64,000 nucleotides of DNA from Atherix ibis (GCA_958298945.1 OY282606.1:55317920-55381919), one strand, 5' to 3'. Positions 44,930 to 56,039 are shown, counted from the stretch's first letter. Numbers and translations are program-made. The notes: generated by a model from the sequence alone, not told the origin.

Positions 44930-46430
44930 TTGATAGTATGAATGAGGTTTAGTAATTTCTCTTTTCTTTCGAATGCTTGCGCTGCTAAACTGTCTATTTC
45001 TTTTAACTGAATAATAGAGAATGAATGTAACTTTTGTATGGATTTCTTTTTAATTTCAGATTTCTGAACTGTTCCAGAATTTTGTTCATTAACGAAAATA
45101 AGGGTCCGGTAGTATGTTCTAAATTGAATTTGAATATGAATATGAGGAAGTAAAATGTTTAAAATAAACTTTTACCGCAAAATTCGTTTTTTTTTCTCTA
45201 AATATTAAATTTAAAAATAAAAATATTTAAGATCAGTGACCCATTTGAAATTTTCTCATAGCACTACAATTATCATCAATTTAAGAGCTTGAATGAAATG
45301 ATTATAACACAGGTTATTTGACATAAAGAATCATTCTGTAAATGAATTTTTTATACAATACGTATACAACTTGTATTCGGATAAAGGTGATCCGAATTTT
45401 TTTATACAATACAACTATTCGGATAAAGGTGATCCGAATTTTTTATAGAATACAACTTTCAATAATTTGTTGGCCAAGTTTGGATTGTGAGGGGATTTGT
45501 TGAAATTTTTTTGAAAATCTCAACATGATCTTTACAAATTTCATAAACAATATCAGAGTGTTGAATCAAATTGTTTAAATTTTATCAGAAGGTTTTTTCA
45601 CAATTATTTTGTCTGTTCCAAAAATAATTATTAAATTGTCTGTTCTTAAAATAATGCTCTTCAAAGTGAATTTCAAAAACGTAAAGTTTAGCTTTCCGTT
45701 CAATTATTTATGTAAAAAATCCCATACATTTTACCAGTTCTGAAAATTTTGGACAGCTTTTTTTCGGGCATTTAAAAAACTGGATTCGAAATTAGTTTTG
45801 CTTGACAGTATATAAAAACACATTTTGTTCGGTGCCGAGACATTATTTTGTTTGGAATTTTTTGCAATGAAAAACTTGCACTTTTGTTTTCACCTTTTTG
45901 TTATTTAAAATAAATTTTATTTGCAAATAGATATGCTTGTATGCATATAAAACTATTTTGATGCGGTTAACAAAAACAAACCAAATGTGTAGTAAGAAAT
46001 ATAAACCATATATTTGCAGCATAAATTCACTTATTATTAAAGAAAAATGAAAATAATTTTCATTATTATGTTATATTTAACTAGATAGATACCATGTTAT
46101 TTCACTTATATGCTGCAAAATTGCTAAATATTATTAACTTCACTTAGTTACTACCAAATTATTATATTTTAATAACCAATTTCAACGATATACAAAACTA
46201 CTAATTTAAATATATGATCATAAATAAAAATAATATATTTTTATATTAAAACGAAGTTATTAAAAAAGTTCGAATATTATTTTTGAATGAAAACTCGAAC
46301 AGCAATGAGAATATTTCATTCATAGTTTCTCCATTAATTGAAAACTTTTATAGAAGGTACCGAAGTAGAAAATTTTGATATCTTATAAACATTATATTAT
46401 TATCAATACATATTATTGCGACATGGCTCT
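44930..46430. other. AT-rich DNA between Helitron and heat-shock promoter
   Basis: No gene recognised. Contains the tandem palindromic repeat listed at 45.36 kb and an isolated TATATAAAA at 45809. Confidence 0.5.
45360..45450. repeat. tandem repeat containing a palindrome
   Basis: The unit ATTCGGATAAAGGTGATCCG followed by AAT occurs twice (about 45375 and 45418), with TTTTATACAATACAACT-like spacers repeated around it. ATTCGGAT and ATCCGAAT are exact inverted arms around AAAGGTG. Confidence 0.85.
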
Positions 46431-46436
46431 GGTGTG

Positions 46437-46605
46437 TTCTAGACAATTTTAGAAAAGCGGTTCTAGAGAGTTCCACAGTATTGTAGAAGATTCTAGAAAA
46501 CCAGTTCTAGCGAGCTGCAGAGTATTCCAGAAAATTCTATGCCGGAATATTCTAGATGCACGCCAAATCAGTATAAATACGAGCGCAGCTCGCCAGCGAG
46601 TTTGA
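46437..46605 (+). promoter_or_regulatory. strong heat-shock (hsp70-type) promoter
   Basis: Binding array for heat-shock factor followed by a core promoter. In-phase 5-bp units: TTC-GAC-TTT-GAA at 46437-46454; TTC-GAG-TTC at 46461-46473; a perfect GAA-GA-TTC-TA-GAA at 46486-46498; and TTC-GAA-TTC-(tgc)-GAA-TTC-GAT at 46525-46557, seven units long with one degenerate. A TATA box, TATAAATA, lies at 46572-46579, about 15 bases after the last unit. The expected start is near 46600-46603. The density, spacing and proximity to TATA match fly hsp70-class promoters and are far beyond chance. The start-site region is the target duplication of the following LINE. No heat-shock coding frame is found downstream. 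Confidence 0.9.
46594..46605. repeat. target-site duplication of the Jockey-clade LINE, left copy
   Basis: CAGCGAGTTTGA, identical to 51554-51565. It covers the predicted transcription start of the heat-shock promoter. Confidence 0.88.
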
Positions 46606-46906
46606 GGGTTAGATGTTCTATTGGGCTCTGTTGTGTTGTGGAAGGAATAGGACACATAATTTGAGTGTTAAATAATTTTGAATAATAATATTGACTTTTG
46701 CTTAAATTACTTGTAGTGAATTTTGTAGACGTTATATTAGTGACATAAAAAAAATAAAAAAAAGTGATAAGAAATTTTTTAACCATCGATTCGAAGATCT
46801 CTCTTCGAAGGATGGAAATTTCGGAGGACGACATGATAGTCCCGAACGCGGTTGTAAAAATCTTCTTGTCGATAAGAAAAAGCTAGGCACTGATATAACA
46901 GTCTTT

Positions 46907-48024
46907 TTGAAAATGGTTGGAGCTCACTACAACCTTCAAAAAGAAATTGAAGACGTGACCTTCCTTAGTGCAAAGAAAAGGAAAAATGTGGCAAATAATG
47001 CCGCTTCTCTGATAGAAGCTTACAAGTTTATTGCAGAGCCAATTGCGCCGCCAAAGAAGGCTAAAAAGGTAAAGGCACCGATAGATGCGGGTTCTATACC
47101 TACAGTGAGCCAAAATCGGTTTAGTCTGCTCGAAGAAGCCACTTTGCCAAAACCACCAACCACTACGAGCAGGAATGCAAAAGCAAGCACCTTGGCTCCA
47201 TCTGTAGTGGAGAAAATTCATATACCTCCGATCACGTGTCGAGGTTCGAATATTTACGCCTTCATCAAAGAGATGAAGACACTAGCCAGAGCACCCCGTT
47301 ATAAAATAACCAACAACAACGGCAAGGCAATTATTAAGCCGGAGACATTGGAAGATCGAAGAACCATCCTCGACTTCATTAAGTCAAAGGGTATACCTGG
47401 ACATACCTACACCACAAAAGAGGAAACGAAGATTTTCCTCCTAGTAAGAGGTCTTCACAACTCCTGTGAAGTCTCGGATATAAAAGCTGACCTAGCCAAC
47501 CAATTGGAGGCGGCTATAATTAATAAAGCGGAGAATTTCAAAACTAAATTCTCAAAGGAAAATAATGTCCAATCCGACATATTTTTGGTGCAATTGGCTC
47601 CAGGATACCAGCCCACTTCAATGCCACAGGTGTCAACAGTTTGAGCATGCAGCAGAAAATTGTTTTTATAAATTTTTCTGCGTGAAATGCGGGCAAAATC
47701 ACATGCCCAAGGCTTACCCACGAGACATATCGATAAGTCTGGTGATCCCTTTTGCGCCAACTGTGGACAACATGGCCATCCAGCGAACCACAGAGGTTGT
47801 TCCTTGTACAAGGAAATGATTGCGGCAAAGAAGCTTAGGCGACAGTCCAGATTTAAACAGCGGAAGGACAGACTGAACTTTGTACATCAGTCTATTAATA
47901 ACACTGTCAGGAGTGGAGTATCCTTCGCAAGCGTCCTACGAGGAGCACCAGTCTCGAACACTGTATTGACAGGAAGGGCAGACACCAGAACTGAAGAATC
48001 AATTCAGCCATCGCCCATGGAATA
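46907..48024 (+). pseudogene. Jockey-clade ORF1 (Gag-like), frameshifted
   Basis: The first open part (46907-47644) encodes MVGAHYNLQKEIEDVTFLSA, a basic linker (PPKKAKKVKAP), then an RNA-binding pre-zinc-knuckle region: IHIPPITCRGSNIYAF, DFIKSKGIPGHTYTTKEE and FLLVRGLHNSCEVSDIKADL. A frameshift near 47600 leads to CHRCQQFEHAAENC (C-x2-C-x4-H-x4-C) and CVKCGQNHMPKAY, where the last Cys is Tyr. A second frameshift near 47720 leads to CANCGQHGHPANHRGC and a basic tail ending SPME with a stop at 48023-48025. Three knuckles after a pre-C2HC region is the typical layout of Jockey-clade Gag proteins. An upstream ATG at 46812 opens only a short frame, so the true start is uncertain. Confidence 0.85.
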
Positions 48025-48398
48025 ATTCTTTTCGGAGGCTTCAACATTATTTAGTGTAGACATGCCTAGTCTAATCACCGAGGTAAGTCAATTTATGAAA
48101 TCATATAAAACACTTTCCTCTCTTGCAGAGTGACAGGTTGCATACTTGCATTTTCTTGGAAAAGTTTGCAAATGATGCTGCCTGTACTGAGGAATTTATG
48201 TAACGCATCGATGGACAATCATCATAAGGAAAAACTACGCTGTTGGACAAGCCAAGAACAGTAGTCGATCGACGTTAATTACTTTCCGCGGATTCGAATG
48301 GAGCAACACAACCTGGCTAGAATTCATCCGGATAAACAACACTTAAAATTATCAGCAAGTAAGAATAATTTAAAATACACCCATTATAATACTCCATT

Positions 48399-51194
48399 AT
48401 GACGCGCTCCCTCAATATCATAGCACTAAACGTGCGGTCTATCGTTGGCCTGTCCAAAAGAGTCGAACTTTATCAGTTCATTCAGAATCAGCCTGCCGAC
48501 TTCTATTTCATTAATAAAACTTACCTGAATTTGAAGCATAAGCTTTCACTTCCATGATTTCATTGCATTCGCAACGACTCTAATCAGGGAGCTTGCATTA
48601 TCTTCTCAGATAATATCCAATATAGTAACTTGGTTAACTTCAGGTCAAATAATATCTGCACCACTTGTGTTCTTACGCGATATCACATAAGCAATTCGGG
48701 TATTAAAAATATAGCATTAGTTTCATGTTATATTGCCTGTAAGTGCTCACCCGTCGAAATTAAAGACCTCTTCGAGTTCTTACAAGATCTCATGAGCAAG
48801 GGATATGAGGTAATCATGGGAGGGGATTTTAACACCAGACACACCTCATGGGGAGATTCTATTCGTAACTCTTCCGGCATCTCTATTAAAAATTTGCAGG
48901 TAGTTGCACCTTCTGGTCCTACCAGACCTAGCAGCTTATCTGTAGTCGATCTGTTTTTCGTTTCAAGAGGTTTAATTAATCCTTACTCTTCGAACATTAC
49001 TTGTTCAACTCTCGACTTTCATTCAGACCATTATCCGATTCTTATGAAAATTCAAACTCAATTCAATTTCGAGTATACTGAGTTAAAATCTTTTACGTCA
49101 TATAAGAACTCAAACTGGAAAGAATTTAGCAAGATGCAGATATGGCCATATCTAACAGAATGAATATTCCTTGCTTCAAGAACATAACCAATAAAGATAT
49201 TGATTTCCATATAGAAACCTTTAGTCAAATTGTCTCGGAGGTATTTCATAGACATTCAAGGCAACTGTCTAATAGTAGCCATCGATTTGATTCTCTCCCT
49301 GAGGACATTAAGAAAATGTATTGGTTGAAAAATCGTTGGATAAGGGAAATGAAACGCATTTCTCGGAGAGAACTCAACACTATTATCGTCTCTTAGAGGC
49401 ACAGGTTAACTGCATATCAACTATGATACGCAATAAAGTTAACAAACACTTTAATTACCAATTTTTTTTTCAAAAGTACGTCCAGGTCCTGATGCTTTCA
49501 AGCAGCTTAACGCAATCATCGGTCGAAGGTCTCTCAATAAAGTGATAGTTACCGATAATAACGACCGCGAAATAAAAGGGGGTCCAATTAATATTTCTAA
49601 AAACTTTGCCTCGTTTTAAAAAGATCTTTACAACTCTAGGCCAAACTCACCTCTACAAACTCACGTAAACGATTAGGTCAACAGTTTTTTTTATTAAACG
49701 CACCAACTCATATTACTACATTCAGCACTGATAACAGTGCAAGTAATCCCAGCCCTCTAAATGTGCTTATATCCGAAACCACACTCTATGCTGTAATAAA
49801 ATCGTTAAATAATAAAAAATCTGCCGGAATCGATAATATATCGAACTTTATGCTGAGAAAGATTCCGAAAAAGAGTTAGTGTCCTTTAGTTACAATATTT
49901 AATCACTGTATCAACAGTTTCTACTTCCCTAAAGCCTGGAAAATAGGTATTATCTTTAATATTCCAAAAACTCAAGGTAGAGCAGCCATCCAACAACATC
50001 GACCTAAAAATTCTTTTAGGAAAAGGTAAATGAATTTTGTTATGAGAATAAAATTATTCCCGACTTTCAATTCGGATTTCGGTAAGGTCACTCAACTTTG
50101 GATGCGCTTTTCTACTACATAGTGAGATAACAACTGGGTTAAACCGTAAAGAGTCAACAGTCGCTTGCTCCCTAGATATAACCAAAGCCTTTGACTCAGT
50201 TTGGCATAAGGAACTAGTGCACAAGCTATGCACACTTGATTTCCCTCCACATATTACGTTGCCGCTGCACTCATTTCTTCAGGATAGATCATCCTGCGTT
50301 AGGTATCAGAACACGACTTCCGAATTCTTTTTAATTGGTAAAGGAGTTCCACAAAGCTCGGTATTAGGTCCCCTGCTGTATTCAATGTACACTGCAGATA
50401 TACCAACAGCTGCAAAAGCACAAATGATACTATATGCAGACGATACTCTTATTTATGCCAAAAGCAAATCACCAAAATTAGCTCTAAAAAGAACACGAGA
50501 GCTACTTTTTAAAATTATAAATTATTATAATGACTGGAACTTATCAGTCAATCTTATTAAGTCCAATTTAATCTGTTTCCGTAATTCCAGCACTCGCGGA
50601 CCGAGAAAAATTGCTACAAAGAGCAAATAGCTGCGTATTCTGATTAAAAACACAGCTATCCCAGTCTCAAATCAACTAAAATATTTAGGCATCAACTTTA
50701 ACTCAATGTTCAAATTTAACCCACATATTGAGTTAACTCTGAAAAAAGCCAAAAGGGCTATTCATACCTTTCTATTCCTATTTAGACGTCGGGAGGGGCT
50801 TAGTATAAATAGAAAGTTACTATTATATAAACAACTTATTCGGCCAATTATTGGCTATGCATTTCCAATCTGTTTTAGTTTCTCGAAAACGTATGCCAAT
50901 AAAGTCCATGTATTCGAAAGGTTGATCATTAGGAAATGCCTTTCAAAATATCGTAAAATAGACGGCAAGCATTACTCTAACTCCTATATATATCAGAAAA
51001 GTAATCTTACTCCATTTATTTCATACATGGTTGGTCTAACCAAAAACTTTCTTCAGCATTTAATATACCATACCAATACACTAATTCAAGAGTCACTAGA
51101 AAGGATTAATACCCAATCCACCCAACACAGATACTTATACAATGATTACCTCTATGCCTCACCAGTTATCATATCTGATTTTGCGAAAGACTGA
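48399..51194 (+). pseudogene. Jockey-clade ORF2 (endonuclease-RT), heavily mutated
   Basis: Starts MTRSLNIIALNVRSIVGLSK at ATG 48399. The endonuclease runs to about 49160 with one stop near 48556 and includes VIMGGDFNTRHTSWGD, SVVDLFFVS and DFHSDHYPI. The catalytic His/Asp box is intact here, unlike the I-clade copy. Reverse-transcriptase blocks follow in changing frames: NKKSAGIDNISNFMLRKIPK (about 49830), DITKAFDSVWHKEL (about 50190), GVPQSSVLGPLLYSMYT (about 50350) and LYADDTLIYAKS (about 50435, YADD intact), then the thumb, with a stop near 50628. It ends with ILIKNTAIPVSNQLKYLGIN through SPVIISDFAKD at 51194. At least six disabling lesions. Confidence 0.88.
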
Positions 51195-51553
51195 TATTAT
51201 AATTCCTAAACTCCCCATTTCCATCGTGGTTAGCGGAAGCAACACAAAATTCCCAAAATTCCCAAACTCCTAATCCGCTCTTCCTGAACATTCCTTTCCC
51301 TAATTTTTTTAAGTCTAGAATTAAGTTTAGTTTGTAAGCAATTAAATGTATAGATTATTGTGTTTGAGCAAGCACATATAATTATTAAGCCATAGTTGTA
51401 AGCAATTCATATACTTAGTCATTAAAAAACTAATTTAATATATAAGCAAAAGATGTACAGAGCATGTTTCAACTCTACGTTTTAAATACAATGTAAATAT
51501 GTACAAATAATATGGAAATAATAAATGCTCTAGTTAAATCAAAAAATTAAAAG

Positions 51554-51672
51554 CAGCGAGTTTGACTTTAGTCTGAGCAGCGATTCGTGAATAACTGGGT
51601 GAAGTCGGTAATAGAGCAAACGCCGAGTAAAGTCGAAAAGTGTAAATGAAAACTGTTATTTGAGTGATCGGT
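51554..51672 (+). promoter_or_regulatory. displaced 5' leader of the heat-shock transcript, first part
   Basis: Begins with the right target-duplication copy (CAGCGAGTTTGA, 51554-51565) and continues CTTTAGTCTGAGCAGCGATT. It is GC-richer than the flanks and has no ATG-initiated frame of length. In the uninterrupted locus this would lie directly after the TATA box at 46572. It is interrupted by a mariner at about 51673. Confidence 0.65.
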
Positions 51673-52830
51673 GAAGGGTCGTTCAATAAGTCCTTAGAAA
51701 AAGATGGAAAAAAACTGTTTTTTTTTAAAAAAATTTTATTTGTCAACATAACCACCTTTTAGTTCTATACACTTTTCCAACCGTTTTTCCAAAAAATTTA
51801 TCCCGTCCAAAAAATAGGATTTCGGAAGTTCTGCAAAATACTCATCCGTTTGAGCAATGACGTCCTCGTTGGAAGTGAACCGTCGTCCGCCAAGCCATTT
51901 CTTCAGATTGGAGAAAAGAAAATAGTCACTCGGGGCCAAATCTGGTGAATAAGCGGGATGCTGCAACAATTCCATTCTCAATTCCACAATTTTGGCCATG
52001 GAAACAGCGCAGGTGTGCATACGCGCATTGTCCTGATGCAAGAGGATTTTTTTCTTCTTCAGATGGGGGCGTTTCTCTTTGATTTCCTCGCTCAACCGTT
52101 GCAATAACGACACGTAATACGCTCCTGTTATTGTTTTTCCTTTTTCCAAGTAGTCGATAAAAATGATGCCCTGCGAATCCCAAAAGACCGTGGCCATCAC
52201 CTTGCCGGCCGATGGCACAGTTTATGCCTTCTTCGGAGCCCGTTCACCCTTGAAAATCCACTGTGATGACTGTCTCTTCGTTTCTGGAGTGTCGTAGTAT
52301 ATCCACGTTTCGTCCACAGTGACATATCGACGAAGGAATTCGGCAGGATTGCGATGAAAGAGTCCCAATATAGCCTCAGAGTCCACTACACGATTGCGCT
52401 TATTCTCCTCTGAGAGCAAACGCGGCACCCATCTTGCCGAAATTTTTTTCACAGACAATTTTTTATGCAAAATTGAAGCGACTGTACCTTGTGATATGCT
52501 CGTGGCCTCAACTAATTCGCGCACTTTAATTCGCCGATCGTTCAAAATCAGATCGTGGATTTTGTCGATGATTTCAGGAGTAGACATCTCAACTGGGCGT
52601 CCTGAACGATTTTCATCTTTTGTGGATGAACGGCCACGTTTAAATTCATTCACCCAATTGTAAACCGTCGCAAACACAGGTGCAGATGTGCCATGAACTG
52701 CATCCAACTCGGCTTTGATTTCTTTCGGCCTTAAGCCTTTCAAATGGAGATGTTTGATGACAGCCCTAAACTCGCTTTTTTCCATTGTTATGCACAAATA
52801 AATGTGCATTTCCTGTCTATAATGCTACTT
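51673..52830 (-). mobile_element. second mariner, right terminus missing
   Basis: The left end GAAGGGTCGTTCAATAAGTC then CTTAG is related to the terminal repeat of the mariner at 4.7 kb. The matching inverted end beyond the transposase start was not found: the sequence after about 52830 looks like heat-shock leader. Either the end was lost in a deletion or it has diverged. It inserted in the leader downstream of the heat-shock promoter, on the opposite strand. Confidence 0.8.
51736..52785 (-). pseudogene. mariner transposase with a single premature stop
   Basis: Read from ATG 52785: MEKSEFRAVIKHLHLKGLRP with two helix-turn-helix regions (ATVYNWVNEFKRGR and RELVEATSISQGTVASILHK), the WVPRLL linker, and a complete DD34D catalytic domain with TVDETWIYY, LHQDNARMHTC and SPDLAPSDYFLFSNLKKW. 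The frame is about 350 codons and open except for one TAA at 52222-52224 (after GERAPKKA), probably a one-base change of a Lys codon. Length is normal for mariner. This is the best-preserved transposase in the window. It belongs to the same broad group as the copy at 4.8-5.8 kb but is clearly a different lineage. Confidence 0.93.
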
Positions 52831-53040
52831 ACGGACACTACGAGCGCAATTTCTCGGAAATTGTGAAGAAACGCAGTGTAAAGTGCAAAAACAGCGAGAA
52901 GATTCAACTAGGATTCGATCGTCCTAAGCAAACTAAACACTTGTGAACTATTTGTGAAATACAACTTAGTCAAATAAAGTAAATCCTACATAAACAAAAA
53001 CAGTATTTTACTACATTCATTGAATCTATGTAAGATAGTA
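52831..53040 (+). promoter_or_regulatory. displaced 5' leader of the heat-shock transcript, second part
   Basis: A-rich, T-poor-start sequence (CGCAGTGTAAAGTGCAAAAA, then CAGCGAGAAG and repeated AA/CAA words) resembling the long A-rich leaders of fly heat-shock mRNAs, for example the words GCAGT-AAAGTGCAA found in Drosophila hsp70 leaders. It ends with ATTGAATCTATGTAAGATAG: an ATG followed at once by TAA, overlapping a splice-donor-like TATGTAAGA. Either the coding region is deleted, or this is a non-coding or spliced heat-shock transcript. Assignment is by inference from position and composition. Confidence 0.5.
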
Positions 53041-54720
53041 ACAATATTAATAACCAAATTATTTGCATATGCCCCTACAAAATGAAAACATTTTAAAATA
53101 TTAAAAAATACGGTAAGATCCTAAAGCAAGAAGGCAATAAAAGTAGTCCCCATATATAAACAAAAGGATAATATGTGCATCAAATATAACCTCAATTATC
53201 GTTTTTCAAATTTCTTCTACTTTTAAAATATTACTTGCCCGCAGAACATATTTAGGATTAAAAGAGTTGTTATTAGTAGCTGCATTAACGCAAAATTACC
53301 GTACGATAAATATAAATAAAAGATTTCTATTCTATAGTATTTGATTTATTCAATAACTGGTAGCGTAAAAAAATATATATTATTATTTTCTATTTAAATG
53401 AAAAACTACAAATTTTAAATTTTTGAATTCATAAAGAAAAATAAATATTCCATTGATAATATATTTCTTTCTTGCTTTATTTACCAATACATAAATGTGT
53501 TTTACAAACTTGTGGTATTCATTTGTAATCTTTTACGCACACATATAATCTTTCCTCGCTGATTGGTTTACCAGTCAATAGATTCAAAGCAACTAACTTA
53601 CACATAGTCTCGAAAATATTGGAAAGTAATGCAGAAGTTTTGTAAAATTCTTTACCTTATCATACTCACCGTGCTTTTGCGGTTTCAGAGCGTAAATCAA
53701 GAACTTTTGAGCAGAGACTGATTTTACGGCTGTTGTTTTGTCAGCTGTTAAAAATTTTCGAATCACAATTTTCGGACAGGAATGGAAATCTGTATACTTA
53801 CCTACATATATGTCTGTTTTCTTATCTGTGGATAAGTATTTGCACAGATAATATCAATTACACATACCACAATTTTAATAATATTAGAGATTCAAAAGTT
53901 CATAAAAGCCAACTCAATTAATTTTTTAAAGAAAGAAAATATCTTTGAAAAATGAAAATTTCTAAGCCTTATTTAAGCTAGAAAATTGATTCGTAAATTT
54001 TATATAAGCTAATGTGATAATATAGAAACTACTTTAAAGTAAAGCCAGAGAACAGAGTAGTTTATTTTGTTTGGTTTTCAAGCTAAGATGAGTGTATATA
54101 CGTAGAATTATACAGCTCCATAGTAATTTAGTGACTTAATGATTTGAAATGTTTAAATGAACCTCTATTGGTCTATTTTTGGTAATATAATTTTTTCTTC
54201 GTAATAGTGCATCAAAAAAATTATAATTGGCATTCTCACACATGTACCATTAAAATTGATTTTACTACTTCGATGACACAATTTCAATTTACTTAAGTCG
54301 GAATATAATATTACAACCAATTCAGAGTTTTTAAAATTTTAGATTACTTATTCAACACACATTTTGGTATAGTTTTTTTAAAAATAAATATTTGATTCTT
54401 CTAGCAAATACATATTTGATTCGTCTGAAGTGTTATTTTATTATTTTATCATCACTAAGTAAGATATTGCAATAAATAAAATTCAGTTAATAAATGATTT
54501 ACTTTATGAAATTAATTATGTTTGCTAGCTGAGCTCTTTGAAAATAAATTTTGTATTTAATGTAAATTAGGCCCTATGTTAAGTTTAATTATAAATGAAG
54601 GGTATCAGTGAGATTTGGAACTTTTTCACACAAAGCCATCGAATATATTCAAAATGATATAACGTTTTTTCGAGATAAGTAATTATTTTTTCTTCAAAAA
54701 ATGAACAGCCAATATTTTAA
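53041..54720. other. AT-rich DNA, nothing recognised
   Basis: No gene, transposon protein or hsp coding similarity was seen in any frame downstream of the heat-shock leader. Confidence 0.5.
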
Positions 54721-54739
54721 ATATGATTATAGTATTAAC

Positions 54740-55030
54740 TAGTGAGTCTGGAATTGCCCCCAGCCCCAGATTCCATGTTGAGGATTGCAGAAAATCCAAA
54801 AAAAAGCTTTCCAAAGCTAGACGGGAGCGGAAAAGGTAGTGCTAATGTGCTATTACTAGTATGATAGAGTACTGACTTCAGTTAATTTCTATCCCATGAA
54901 GTAATGTAATGCTAGATAGCGTTTCCGCGGGGAGATATAGATATTTGATCAAGTTAGGTAGTTCTTGTAGGTTAAACCACAAAAACTGTTTAACTTGATC
55001 AGACATCTATGTCTTCCTGCGGAAATATTC
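54740..55030. repeat. dispersed repeat fragment with a stem-loop
   Basis: TGGAATTGCCCCCAG at about 54752 is similar to TGGAATCGCCCCCAG at about 28050, so this is a dispersed repeat. Bases 54923-54959 (TTTCCGCGGGGAGATATAGA...) pair imperfectly with 54990-55026 read inverted. No coding content. Confidence 0.5.
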
Positions 55031-55396
55031 ATTGTTCATCAAAATAATTCAAGAAATAATTATGATAATATTTTGGTATATTTTTAACACACCATTTTAT
55101 ATTTTAATTCAATAATATTTCTATAACTATAAAAAAATATTTAATGAATAAAGCTGTTTTCTATCAATAATTGTAGAAATATAGTATTTAAATTATGTGA
55201 AAAATTATGTAATATAATGTAAATGAACCGAAATTGTTATAAATCACAGTTGGAGATATTTTATTTGTAAATATCTTGAATAAATCTTAAGTTTAGTTTT
55301 CATTAATGGTAGAAAAAATCTTCAACTGGTTATAATATATACGCTTCTTTTCATTTAAATAATATCAATTAACATAAACTTTATAGCATTATAAAG

Positions 55397-55820
55397 TATT
55401 CTTTGAAATGATTTATACACCAAGGTCAATAATAGAATAAATTGTTACGTAGTTCACTTTCAATTTTTTATTAAGTAATAAACATTTTAATATAAAATAT
55501 CAAAGATTAATTGTATATAAGTCATTATAGAAATTAATTATACTTTGGTTATTGTGAATAAATATACAATAGAATCAACTTTTGAGATGTTTCCTAAGTT
55601 TGAAATGATTTATACACTATTCTTTGAAATGATTTATACACCAAGGTCAATAATAGAATAAATTGTTACGTAGTTCACTTTCAATTTTTTATTAAGTAAT
55701 AAACATTTTAATATAAAATATCAAAGATTAATTGTATATAAGTCATTATAGAAATTAATTATACTTTGGTTATTGTGAATAAATATACAATAGAATCAAC
55801 TTTTGAGATGTTTCCTAAGT
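55397..55820 (+). repeat. exact 203-bp tandem duplication
   Basis: 55397-55599 and 55618-55820 are identical with a constant offset of 221 bases, starting TATTCTTTGAAATGATTTAT and ending TTTCCTAAGT. Complete identity suggests a very recent duplication or an assembly artefact. Confidence 0.92.
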
Positions 55821-56039
55821 AATGTTATTCTAATTCACAAAAAAATTTTACTCACAAAATATATTTTGCTAGTTAAATTAATTATGACTATCGATTAATC
55901 TTGAATAATGTTAGTTCAATCTTGAAGTTGACACATGTCTTAAGGGCTTCCAAATCAATGACATCTTCTGAAATAATTAAAAAAGTTTTAATTCTGGTTA
56001 CATTTAATAATGAGAGTGATATATTATAGACAATTCAGC

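Larger units (their letters stand above)
46606..51553 (+). mobile_element. near-full-length Jockey-clade LINE inserted at the heat-shock promoter start
   Basis: Non-LTR retrotransposon of about 4.95 kb in the same direction as the promoter. It has a Gag-like ORF1 (from 46.9 kb) with zinc knuckles, and an ORF2 with endonuclease and reverse transcriptase (48.4-51.2 kb) and no RNase H. This gives it Jockey-clade organisation. The 12-bp direct repeats define the ends. The 3' end is A-rich (AAAAAATTAAAAG) rather than a long poly(A). Many stops and frameshifts in ORF2, so it is inactive. A transcript from the heat-shock promoter would read straight into it. Confidence 0.88.

Noticed and set aside
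45800..45850. TATATAAAA followed by GTTCGGTGCCGAGACATT, possible promoter
   Set aside because: Only weak, out-of-phase GAA/TTC triplets nearby and no downstream reading frame; TATA-like words are common in this AT-rich DNA.
53733..53921. Possible short coding exon of the missing heat-shock gene
   Set aside because: The translated product shows no similarity to any heat-shock protein region and lacks splice sites in phase.
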